A stretch of 40,571 bases of DNA from assembly GCA_903887485.1 (NCBI GenBank), contig CAISPV010000010.1, positions 1 through 40,571 of the forward strand, written 5' to 3'. Below are positions 34,599-40,571 of this stretch, piece after piece; the first letter of the stretch is position 1; every line of letters starts with the position of its first letter. Origin of the DNA: an uncultured Desulfobulbaceae bacterium (lineage in GTDB: Bacteria; Desulfobacterota; Desulfobulbia; Desulfobulbales; Desulfocapsaceae). The translations under genes and the position numbers were made by a program. The notes beneath the pieces are model-generated. The model worked only from the letters and a program-made list of their open reading frames with translations, was not told the DNA's origin and ran no database searches.

Positions 34599-34706
34599 GA
34601 TCACTCCTCCTTAAGAAATTTTGTATTATCCTGCAAAAGTGCGAGACAATCCCAGTAAATCATACTGCTACAATTCAAATCAGTAGTTAATATTTATTAC
34701 AACGGC

Positions 34707-35924
34707 TTAAAAAGTAGGCATGGGCATTTTCCCCCATTTATGTTTTTCCGAGGTCCAAAGCACGGCCATTACCTCATGCGTTGTGGCATCCAGATCAATC
34801 AATAACACCGGCGTTCGTTGAAGGCCCATTTCAAATACCTCTTGAGATGGCACCAAGCGGTTTTGAGCATCCGTGACCCTTACAAAGATAAGACGTTCAA
34901 CGTCGTAGTTAGTATGAACTGATCCCAACGAGCTGACAAAGTTATAAAAAATTTTGAAAAACCTACCCAGCCCTCCATTAAATTTATGCTGATGCCATTC
35001 AATAATCTCCGGGAAGCGTTCAAGCATATCGTCAGAGAATCGTCGGTCTTCATCCGTTACCAGGGCATTTAGAAAAAAATCTCCAGGCATAACATAGACC
35101 AGATTCGCTCCTTTCTGAATGGCAACAAGCGCATCCACTTCTTTAACAATACGCGCTTTACGATACAGGTCCCTTATCTCCTCTGGTGGCCGGGGAAAGA
35201 CGGACACCAAGGCAAGCCCTTCCTGATAAACAGGATGAATATGGCTGATCGTGTACATCCTGATCCCCATGGCCAACAGCATCGCCCCGGCAAGGGTCAC
35301 AAAATACACAGTCAAAAGGCCAACCCATCTGGGGGTAATCCAACCGAAAAATAGGCGGTATGCCGCCCCTCCGGGCTCACCTGGAAGGAACATGGGAGTT
35401 TGAGCCATATAGGATTCATAAAGCGCTGGTTGTTCGATCTGCATACGCCACTCTTCGTTTCTGGCCAGAAAATAATAGACAAACAACATCGTAATATACA
35501 TGAAAACAATGATGAACCGAGGCCAATAGAGCATGAGTCCGAAGCCTGATATAGCCAGAAACAGATATTGAGGATGTCTGATCTTTGAATAAAAACTGAA
35601 CTGTACAACACCTTTTTTGGTAAATCTTCCCCAATAAAGAGGAATCGCCGCACTCAAAAAAAGCACCAGGCCGATTACCAGAAAAACCTGCAGATACGAG
35701 ATAAAGAGAATAAGAGAATTATCAAGGAAGACCATATGGGGGAGAAAGAACTCGGTAGTCCACCTGGTCAGTTGGAACGATGCAAGGAAATTAAGAATTG
35801 GCCCATATACGGCATAAAAGTAAAGGGCAAACGGAGAAATCATAATAATGATTTCAATACCAATCAGAAGATATGCAATACTGGTTGCTGCCAAAAGCCA
35901 TTGAGGACTCCTTGTACGCACCAT
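34707..35924 (-). CDS. PEMT/ICMT-type membrane methyltransferase with extra C-terminal domain
   Basis: 405 aa from the ATG at 35924 with AAGGAGA upstream; a longer in-frame start at 36041 lacks support. Several membrane helices occupy the N-terminal half. The region FSFYSKIRHPQYLFLAISGF and LARNEEWRMQIEQPALYESY is the phospholipid/isoprenylcysteine methyltransferase signature (RHPxY and a late NEE that binds SAM). About 170 residues after the last helices form a soluble domain (REARIVKEVDAL-like helices, DDMLERFPEIIEWHQHKFNG) that I do not recognise. Substrate unknown. Confidence 0.65.
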   Translation of the reverse strand: MVRTRSPQWLLAATSIAYLLIGIEIIIMISPFALYFYAVYGPILNFLASFQLTRWTTEFFLPHMVFLDNSLILFISYLQVFLVIGLVLFLSAAIPLYWGRFTKKGVVQFSFYSKIRHPQYLFLAISGFGLMLYWPRFIIVFMYITMLFVYYFLARNEEWRMQIEQPALYESYMAQTPMFLPGEPGGAAYRLFFGWITPRWVGLLTVYFVTLAGAMLLAMGIRMYTISHIHPVYQEGLALVSVFPRPPEEIRDLYRKARIVKEVDALVAIQKGANLVYVMPGDFFLNALVTDEDRRFSDDMLERFPEIIEWHQHKFNGGLGRFFKIFYNFVSSLGSVHTNYDVERLIFVRVTDAQNRLVPSQEVFEMGLQRTPVLLIDLDATTHEVMAVLWTSEKHKWGKMPMPTF

Positions 35925-36043
35925 ACAGTTCTCCTTGAGAGACAAAATAGGCGACCTCACTCCACTCTGGCAGTCGCAGCATAGATAACAGCAAGAAACA
36001 ACTAACCTAACTTCATTCTCATAGGAATGAGAACGAAGCAACT

Positions 36044-36061
36044 ATTGCGTAACAACTCCAA
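36044..36061 (-). repeat. Dispersed intergenic motif, weak copy
   Basis: The minus strand reads TTGGAGTTGTTACGCAAT, matching the other copies mainly at GGAG and GTTACG. Confidence 0.35.
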
Positions 36062-36130
36062 TACCGTTTTTGACAGTTATGAATGAAAAGCGACTGCCAT
36101 CCAGATGACGACATTATTTTGTGACAATGG

Positions 36131-36907
36131 CTACTCTGCCAACTTTTTCTCAATGAGTTGCAGATCTTCCCAAGTCTTCAGCTTCATCTCTTCAGCCTGA
36201 AGCAGATACGAGGGATGATAGGTCGGCATAAGCGGGATCTGGCTCCCATCAAGCGCTGTGTACAGATGAAAACGTCCTCGTGATTGAGACAGGGAGTGCG
36301 GCAGACCAAGAAGGGCTCTGGTCGCGATAATACCCATGGTGCAGATCGCCTTGGGCGCAATCACGGCTATCTGACGCTTCAGATAGGCAAGACAGCAATG
36401 GATATTGGCAGCAACCGGCTGACTGGACTCGGGCAGACCACACTTGAGAATGTTGGTGATGAAGACATCACCGGGCGCAAGATGGATCGCCGCAAGCATC
36501 CGTGCCAACATCTTATCTTCCTCCTGACCAAATATCATATCCAGAGGCAGCTTTTCCTGTTCAGCCCTGGTCAGCCACCCGCCAACAATAAGAAGCCTGG
36601 CCTGTGATGTTCCCCTGCCAGGAACCGGAACCTCTCGCCTGACATGCAGCTCACAGCTACAACAGCCATCAATTTCTACCGCAATACCCTCAAGCGTTTC
36701 CGCAACAGCAGATGCAACGACAGGCGTAAGAGGAGGAACAACTTTTTTCTGTTGCGGCAAGACTTGCCTCCCAACGGCAGTCTCGGCCGTTCTCTCCAGA
36801 AAATGCACAATTGCGGCATCCCGGGGATAGTCTTCCATCCCCAAGGCCTGATGATAAGCCAGCAATGACCGCATATCATTTATAATTTCAAATCCTTGCA
36901 CATTCAC
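36131..36907 (-). CDS. Uracil-DNA glycosylase family 4-like, divergent motif 1
   Basis: 258 aa. An N-terminal extension precedes a family-4-like core with Fe-S cysteines (CCSC near 82-85, KC and C in TNILKCGLPESSQPVAANIH followed by CC). ICTMGIIATRALLG and the active-site His loop PTYHPSYLLQ are conserved. The usual first motif GEAPG-x-x-ED-x-x-G is replaced by VGGWLTRAEQEKLPLDMIFG, so the water-activating and uracil-contact residues differ. It may be a divergent glycosylase or have altered specificity. Confidence 0.75.
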   Translation of the reverse strand: MNVQGFEIINDMRSLLAYHQALGMEDYPRDAAIVHFLERTAETAVGRQVLPQQKKVVPPLTPVVASAVAETLEGIAVEIDGCCSCELHVRREVPVPGRGTSQARLLIVGGWLTRAEQEKLPLDMIFGQEEDKMLARMLAAIHLAPGDVFITNILKCGLPESSQPVAANIHCCLAYLKRQIAVIAPKAICTMGIIATRALLGLPHSLSQSRGRFHLYTALDGSQIPLMPTYHPSYLLQAEEMKLKTWEDLQLIEKKLAE

Positions 36908-36946
36908 ACCTTTATTGTCGGCACGTTCTTTTCAAACAAGGACACC

Positions 36947-36976
36947 TTGACAAAATCCGGAAAAGACAAATTATAC
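36947..36976 (+). promoter_or_regulatory. Candidate promoter for the FmdB-type gene
   Basis: TTGACA (36947-36952), 18-bp spacer, TTATAC (36971-36976), about 90 bp ahead of the ATG at 37067. Confidence 0.45.
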
Positions 36977-37066
36977 CTTGCAGCAAACCAGAAGAGAACT
37001 TCTTGAGAACACGTCAATCCTCTTCTGACTTTATTATGTTGTTTAAAAATTACCGAGGGAACAAAA

Positions 37067-37279
37067 ATGCCTATCTACGAATTCAAATGTGATGACTGTA
37101 ACCAGACATTTGAAAGCCTGGTACTTATTGCCTCTGCCATTGACAGCATCCGCTGTAAACACTGTGACAGCGCAAACATCAAAAAAATCCTCTCGGCCAC
37201 CAGCAGCCAACCGGCCAAAGGGACAACCATTCCGGCAGGCGCCCTGTCCGGTTGTTCTTCCCGTTCAGGTTTTTCCTGA
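37067..37279 (+). CDS. FmdB-type zinc ribbon protein
   Basis: 70 aa. MPIYEFKCDDCNQTFESLV and CKHCDSANIKKILSA give the paired CxxC knuckles and the start of the FmdB/CxxC_CxxC_SSSS regulatory-protein family. The Ser/Gly-rich tail is typical. Proposed regulators of amidase/formamidase genes, but function is not established. GAGGGA lies upstream of the ATG. Confidence 0.88.
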   Translation: MPIYEFKCDDCNQTFESLVLIASAIDSIRCKHCDSANIKKILSATSSQPAKGTTIPAGALSGCSSRSGFS

Positions 37280-37357
37280 GCATAGGGCGCCAGGGATCCG
37301 TGTGATCTCTCTACAGGCCACAGATAAATCACCAAACGGAAGAAGCGGGAACCGCAA

Positions 37358-37690
37358 TTACCGCTTCTTCCGTTCCTTAGGTGAAAAATCGAAGACCATC
37401 TCATCCTTTTTGAGCAAACCATGTTGTTCTCTGGCCACTTCCTCAAGATAGTGCACATCGGTTGTCACGCGCTTGATTTCTTCACGCAAGGCATTATTCT
37501 TTTTCTCCAGTTGCTGTTTTTCCGCATTCAAGGCAGCAACCTGCATTTTCTGCTTTCTCAGAAAGAAGAGGCCCTTACCCGGAGTAAAAAAGAGAGCCAG
37601 AAGAAAGATACCAACAAGCAGAAGGGAGATCCGATAGAACTTCTTCTGCTGCAGTGGCGACATGGATATTTTATATGATTTCTTCATCAA
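37358..37690 (-). CDS. Septum formation initiator FtsB/DivIC-like
   Basis: 110 aa. A short basic N-terminus, one membrane helix (RISLLLVGIFLLALFF), then a coiled coil (MQVAALNAEKQQLEKKNNAL) and the C-terminal LEEVAREQHGLLKKDEMVFD, the conserved end of FtsB/DivIC proteins. It should bridge FtsQ and FtsL in the divisome. No other division gene is adjacent. Confidence 0.88.
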   Translation of the reverse strand: MMKKSYKISMSPLQQKKFYRISLLLVGIFLLALFFTPGKGLFFLRKQKMQVAALNAEKQQLEKKNNALREEIKRVTTDVHYLEEVAREQHGLLKKDEMVFDFSPKERKKR

Positions 37691-37755
37691 GATCTTCCCA
37701 ATAAATCTAAGCCGCCGGGCAATAATAACCCTAACATTGACATGCCATGGCCGAC

Positions 37756-37775
37756 ATAAGGAGGCGTAACGAAAG
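37756..37775 (+). repeat. Dispersed intergenic motif, copy 3
   Basis: ATAAGGAGGCGTAACGAAAG; differs from copy 1 at two positions. Confidence 0.5.
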
Positions 37776-37844
37776 AGTCAGAAAGGCAATGATATTTCGT
37801 AATACCTTTTGAACAACAGAGCACGCAACCATTATCTCCCCATT

Positions 37845-38258
37845 ATGCCTCCAACATCCATTTATCTGGTCAGCGCCTGTCTTGTCGGCCTGTGCAGTCG
37901 TTATGACGGACAAACCCGGCCCAACCAGGAATGCCGACAATCCCTGCAGAACGGGATATGGATTCCCTTCTGTCCGGAACAGATGGGAGGCCTCCCCACC
38001 CCAAGAACTGCGGCAGACCTCATCGACGGCGATGGCAATGAGGTCCTTTCGGGAAAGGCAAGGGTTATAACCCGGAACGGCATAGATGTGAGCCCGCAAT
38101 TTATCAAGGGGGCAGAGCAAACCCTCCTGTTGGCACAGAGCCAGCAGGTAACTTCCATTTTCTTAAAGGCCGGCAGCCCCTCCTGTGGAATCTCAGGAAA
38201 GACAGGGGTTACAGCCGCACTTCTCCAACAACATGGTTTTCATCTGATAGAATTTTAG
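37845..38258 (+). CDS. DUF523 protein
   Basis: 137 aa from the ATG at 37845; a TTG at 37809 is a weaker start. YLVSACLVGLCSRYDGQTRP, PFCPEQMGGLPTPRTAAD and FLKAGSPSCGISGKTGVTAA are the conserved Cys/Gly motifs of DUF523, in which the cysteines may bind metal. Function unknown. It is followed at once by a 23-bp terminator hairpin that starts inside the stop codon. Confidence 0.88.
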   Translation: MPPTSIYLVSACLVGLCSRYDGQTRPNQECRQSLQNGIWIPFCPEQMGGLPTPRTAADLIDGDGNEVLSGKARVITRNGIDVSPQFIKGAEQTLLLAQSQQVTSIFLKAGSPSCGISGKTGVTAALLQQHGFHLIEF

Positions 38259-38310
38259 AGGCCGTTATAAAAAGAGCAAAGCTTTTCTTGCTCTTTTTAT
38301 AACGGCCTCT
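38257..38310. terminator. 23-bp perfect hairpin overlapping the DUF523 stop codon
   Basis: Arms 38257-38279 and 38288-38310 are exact reverse complements with an 8-nt loop; internal A-runs and T-runs suit a bidirectional terminator. Confidence 0.85.
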
Positions 38311-38320
38311 TATGCCGCAT

Positions 38321-38354
38321 CCAAGAAACAGCAATCTTTAATGCTGTTTCTTGG
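38321..38354. terminator. 13-bp hairpin, second of three in the gap
   Basis: CCAAGAAACAGCA (38321-38333) and TGCTGTTTCTTGG (38342-38354), 8-nt loop; GCCGCA/TGTGGC outside may extend it. Likely ends transcription between the convergent DUF523 and tatC genes. Confidence 0.65.
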
Positions 38355-38388
38355 TGTGGCGTCTAGCAAATTACATCTGCCGGAGATC

Positions 38389-38410
38389 ATACAAGGTGCC
38401 GTTATGAAAT
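38389..38410 (+). repeat. Dispersed intergenic motif, copy 4
   Basis: ATACAAGGTGCCGTTATGAA; aligned with copies 1-3 at most positions. Confidence 0.45.
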
Positions 38411-38411
38411 A

Positions 38412-38459
38412 AACAACGTTTTTTAAACTATTTTACGTTGTTGCCATTACGATGGCAAC
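38412..38459. repeat. Two overlapping alternative hairpins
   Basis: AACAACGT (38412-38419) pairs with ACGTTGTT (38435-38442), while GTTGCCAT (38440-38447) pairs with ATGGCAAC (38452-38459) through loop TACG. They share bases 38440-38442, so only one can form fully at a time. It lies just downstream of tatC. Confidence 0.45.
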
Positions 38460-38505
38460 ATTATTTTCCTACAACGCCCTCATCCATGCCGTACCCCACT
38501 TCCTC

Positions 38506-39201
38506 TTATTTTACTCGCATCAGTAACAAAATCACAATACCGGACTCATAAAGAAGATAAAGGGGAACACCCATGAGCGCCATATTCACAACATCAGGTG
38601 TCGGGGTCAACACCGCAGCAATAATCGCAATAATCAACACGGTATAACGCCTGTTTCTTTCAAAAAAACTGCGGGAACAGACCCCTACCCTGACCAGAAA
38701 AACCATAAAGACGGGAAGCTCAAAGATGGTGCCAAATCCAAGGAGAAACAGGGTGACAAAATTTACGAAATGACTGATAGAGATAACCGGTCGAAGCTGT
38801 TCAGATCCATATCCAATGAGAAACTTGATACCAAAAGGCAGGGTCAAAAAATAGCAGAACAGCGTCCCCGCATAAAAAAGCAGGGAGGTAAAGAGAATAA
38901 AAAAGAATAACTGGGCCCCTTCAACCCCAAAGGGCTTGCCGATAGCCCGCCAGAAAACGGCCATCACCCACGGCATCAGGCCATAAATGGCGGCAAAAGC
39001 TGCCAGTTTCACATGGGCCAGAAACGGGTCAGACACAGTAAAAAAGTAGAGCTTTTCTGCCAGATGGTTTTGGACAACTCGCAGCAGATCAGGGCTGAGA
39101 AAAAAGATTACGACCGTTACGGCAACAATCCCCACTCCCAACGTCCGCAACGATTTGCGCAGCTCACCAACAAAAATCACTGCCTTAGTATGCAGTTCCA
39201 T
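38506..39201 (-). CDS. tatC: Twin-arginine translocase subunit TatC
   Basis: 231 aa from the ATG at 39201 (MELHTKAVIF); a longer frame starting at 39288 would run back into rng and is rejected. Early VGELRKSLRTLGVGIVAV, DPFLAHVKLAAFAAIYGLMP (matching the TatC periplasmic loop), then VISISHFVNFVTLFLLGFGT and FELPVFMVFLVRVGV, and late LTPTPDVVNMALMGVPLYLLYESG, are the family's signatures across six membrane helices. TatC recognises twin-arginine signal peptides with TatB. It follows rng by 34 nt and is probably cotranscribed. Confidence 0.93.
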   Translation of the reverse strand: MELHTKAVIFVGELRKSLRTLGVGIVAVTVVIFFLSPDLLRVVQNHLAEKLYFFTVSDPFLAHVKLAAFAAIYGLMPWVMAVFWRAIGKPFGVEGAQLFFFILFTSLLFYAGTLFCYFLTLPFGIKFLIGYGSEQLRPVISISHFVNFVTLFLLGFGTIFELPVFMVFLVRVGVCSRSFFERNRRYTVLIIAIIAAVLTPTPDVVNMALMGVPLYLLYESGIVILLLMRVK

Positions 39202-39235
39202 AAAAAAAAACGTTAGTAAAGGATAAAGGATCGTT

Positions 39236-40571
39236 CTATTGCTCTTTAATCGGCTGCTCTTTTTCTTCCTTATGGAACAGGATCTCATGATCCGCCGGTT
39301 TCAAGGTAGGATCAGCGATAATATCCACCGAAATTTTGTGCCTGTTTTCGAGATCAATCAGCTCATGACGTTTATTATTCAGGAGATAGTGGGCCACATC
39401 AAGGGGGAAATGACACTCCACCCGGCCGACCGTCTTCCGGCTGGCACCGGTCTGGATCCGGCGCAGATAAAAGAGGGCCAGGGTTTCTACCGAGCGCACC
39501 ACGCCACGCCCCAGGCAATGCGGGCAGATCTGATAATTAAGGGCCTCAATGGGGGCGCCAAGCTTCTGCCGGGAGATCTGCATCAATCCGAATTTGGAGA
39601 TCCGGCTGATATCCACCTTGGCCTTATCCCGTTTCATGGCCACCTTGACCTGTCTTTCCACCTCACGAATATTCTTCTGACTCCGCATATCGATGAAATC
39701 AACCACAATCAGACCACCAAGATCCCGCAACCGGAGTTGCCGGGCCAGCTCTGCTGCCGCCTCCATATTGGCTTTGAAGATAGAATCCTCAAAATTCTGA
39801 CCCTTGCCGGTGGAGCCTGAATTCACATCAATGGCCACAAGGGCCTCGGTGGGATCAATGACGATGGAGCCGCCGGATGGCAGAAACACCTGGGGTTGAT
39901 AGATCGATTCGATCTGGTCTTCCACGTTGTACTGATTGAAAATCGGCCGGGCGCCCTTATGCAACCTGACCTTGGTGTTTTTCTGTTTGTCCGGCAACAG
40001 ATCAATAAAATCCTTGACCTTTTCCATAGCCGCCAGGTCATCCACCAGGATCTCTTTGATCTCGGGATCAAAATGCTCCCGGAGAAACCGCAGCACACAG
40101 TCATGATCCTGATAGACCAGACCAACCCCGTCCATGCCCTGCCCCTTCCCTTTGATCTCACCCCAGAGCTTTAATAGATACTTAACATCCTTGGCCAAAG
40201 AGGTTTCAGTCAGGTCAACACTGGCGGTGCGAACGATCCAGCCGATGCCTTCAGGGATCTCCAGACTGTCCATAATCTCGCGCAACTGTGAACGTCGCTC
40301 TTCACCAGAGATCTTCTTGGAGATCCCGGCAGAATCAGAGCCGGGCATGAGCACCACACAGCGCCCAGGCAGCGAGAGATAGGTGGTCATGTTAGCCCCT
40401 TTACTCCCCACCTCTTCTTTCACGATCTGGACCAGCATCTCCTGGCCTCTTTCCAGCACCTCATTAATATTCAGATTTTTCCACTGGTGCTGTTCAATCA
40501 GACGCATGGTCTTTTCACTGACATCATGCCGATAATACTCAGGATGGATCTCGCTAAAAGGAAGAAAACCA
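39236..40571 (-). CDS. rng: Ribonuclease G/E family, 5' end outside window
   Basis: The minus-strand frame is open through the right edge: the first visible codons read GFLPFSEIHPEYYRHDVSEK, which is the start of the RNase E/G S1 region, so the ATG at 40507 is internal. Later motifs: GSKGANMTTYLSLPGRCVVL, the catalytic core VAIDVNSGSTGKGQNFED with metal Asp, LGGLIVVDFIDM, and the Zn-link region NYQICPHCLGRGVVRS. The C-terminus is short and lacks an RNase E scaffold, pointing to RNase G or a short E/G form. It processes rRNA and starts mRNA decay. tatC lies downstream. Confidence 0.94.
   Translation of the reverse strand, partial: GFLPFSEIHPEYYRHDVSEKTMRLIEQHQWKNLNINEVLERGQEMLVQIVKEEVGSKGANMTTYLSLPGRCVVLMPGSDSAGISKKISGEERRSQLREIMDSLEIPEGIGWIVRTASVDLTETSLAKDVKYLLKLWGEIKGKGQGMDGVGLVYQDHDCVLRFLREHFDPEIKEILVDDLAAMEKVKDFIDLLPDKQKNTKVRLHKGARPIFNQYNVEDQIESIYQPQVFLPSGGSIVIDPTEALVAIDVNSGSTGKGQNFEDSIFKANMEAAAELARQLRLRDLGGLIVVDFIDMRSQKNIREVERQVKVAMKRDKAKVDISRISKFGLMQISRQKLGAPIEALNYQICPHCLGRGVVRSVETLALFYLRRIQTGASRKTVGRVECHFPLDVAHYLLNNKRHELIDLENRHKISVDIIADPTLKPADHEILFHKEEKEQPIKEQ

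Noticed and set aside
34314-34658. 114-codon plus-strand frame
   Set aside because: The opposite strand has a strong SD, ATG and Cys motifs; the plus frame has neither an SD nor recognisable content.
39202-39288. Longer N-terminus for TatC
   Set aside because: The extra residues are charged, unlike TatC, and would read back into the end of the RNase G/E gene; MELHTKAVIF at 39201 fits the family.

Overview
The window reads as a piece of chromosome from a Gram-negative deltaproteobacterium-type organism (Desulfobacterota, perhaps Desulfobulbales-like). This is an inference from gene content: a SpoT/Rel-like protein, a DHH-CBS-CCA fusion, RNase G/E next to tatC, a c-di-GMP-I riboswitch, a sigma-54 promoter and a Wzm/Wzt exporter. 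No species can be named from the sequence alone.

Layout. (1) 1-4.1 kb is core: ribonuclease R (minus strand, running off the left edge) divergent from a Rel/SpoT-family gene whose hydrolase half looks intact and whose synthetase half has lost key residues; then a tRNA-Pro(CGG) with its own promoter. (2) 4.18-26.1 kb looks like an old genomic island inserted in the tRNA-Pro 3' end. The last 23 bp of the tRNA region recur with one mismatch at 26084-26106, and both ends carry GGYACAAW direct repeats at 12-13 bp spacing, like integrase arm sites. No integrase gene remains. The island carries a left minus-strand operon (polyprenyl-phosphate-type GT2, GT4, DUF2304, TMTC-like membrane protein with TPRs). 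A right plus-strand operon holds large glycosyltransferases, including unusual multidomain fusions (sulfotransferase + coiled coil + glycosyltransferase; GT2 + sulfotransferase-like + methyltransferase; double GT2 + repeats), followed by a Wzm/Wzt ABC exporter and an FkbM methyltransferase. Together these suggest synthesis, modification and export of a sulfated and/or methylated surface polysaccharide. (3) 21.7-24.1 kb, still in the island, has a secreted beta-helix/collagen-like protein behind a sigma-54-type promoter, a c-di-GMP-I riboswitch and a strong intrinsic terminator. The 3' half of the aptamer is tandemly duplicated, the second copy being built into the terminator. This is the most interesting regulatory unit here. 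(4) 24.2-26.1 kb holds transposon debris (a RAYT remnant with repeats) and an AAA/DUF4143 ATPase whose start lies in a perfect 21-bp inverted repeat.

(5) 26.1-40.6 kb is core again: D-Ala-D-Ala ligase, a MITE-like element directly in front of a GlcD-type oxidase, rpsU, a Xer recombinase with no standard start codon, DUF4149, a DHH-CBS-CCA nucleotidyltransferase fusion, WrbA, a small Cys-rich protein, a PEMT/ICMT-like membrane protein, a divergent family-4 uracil-DNA glycosylase, an FmdB-type zinc ribbon, FtsB/DivIC, DUF523, TatC and RNase G/E (running off the right edge). Long perfect hairpins separate convergent genes, and a short motif resembling AAGGAGCNGTTACGAAA recurs in the intergenic gaps of this right flank.
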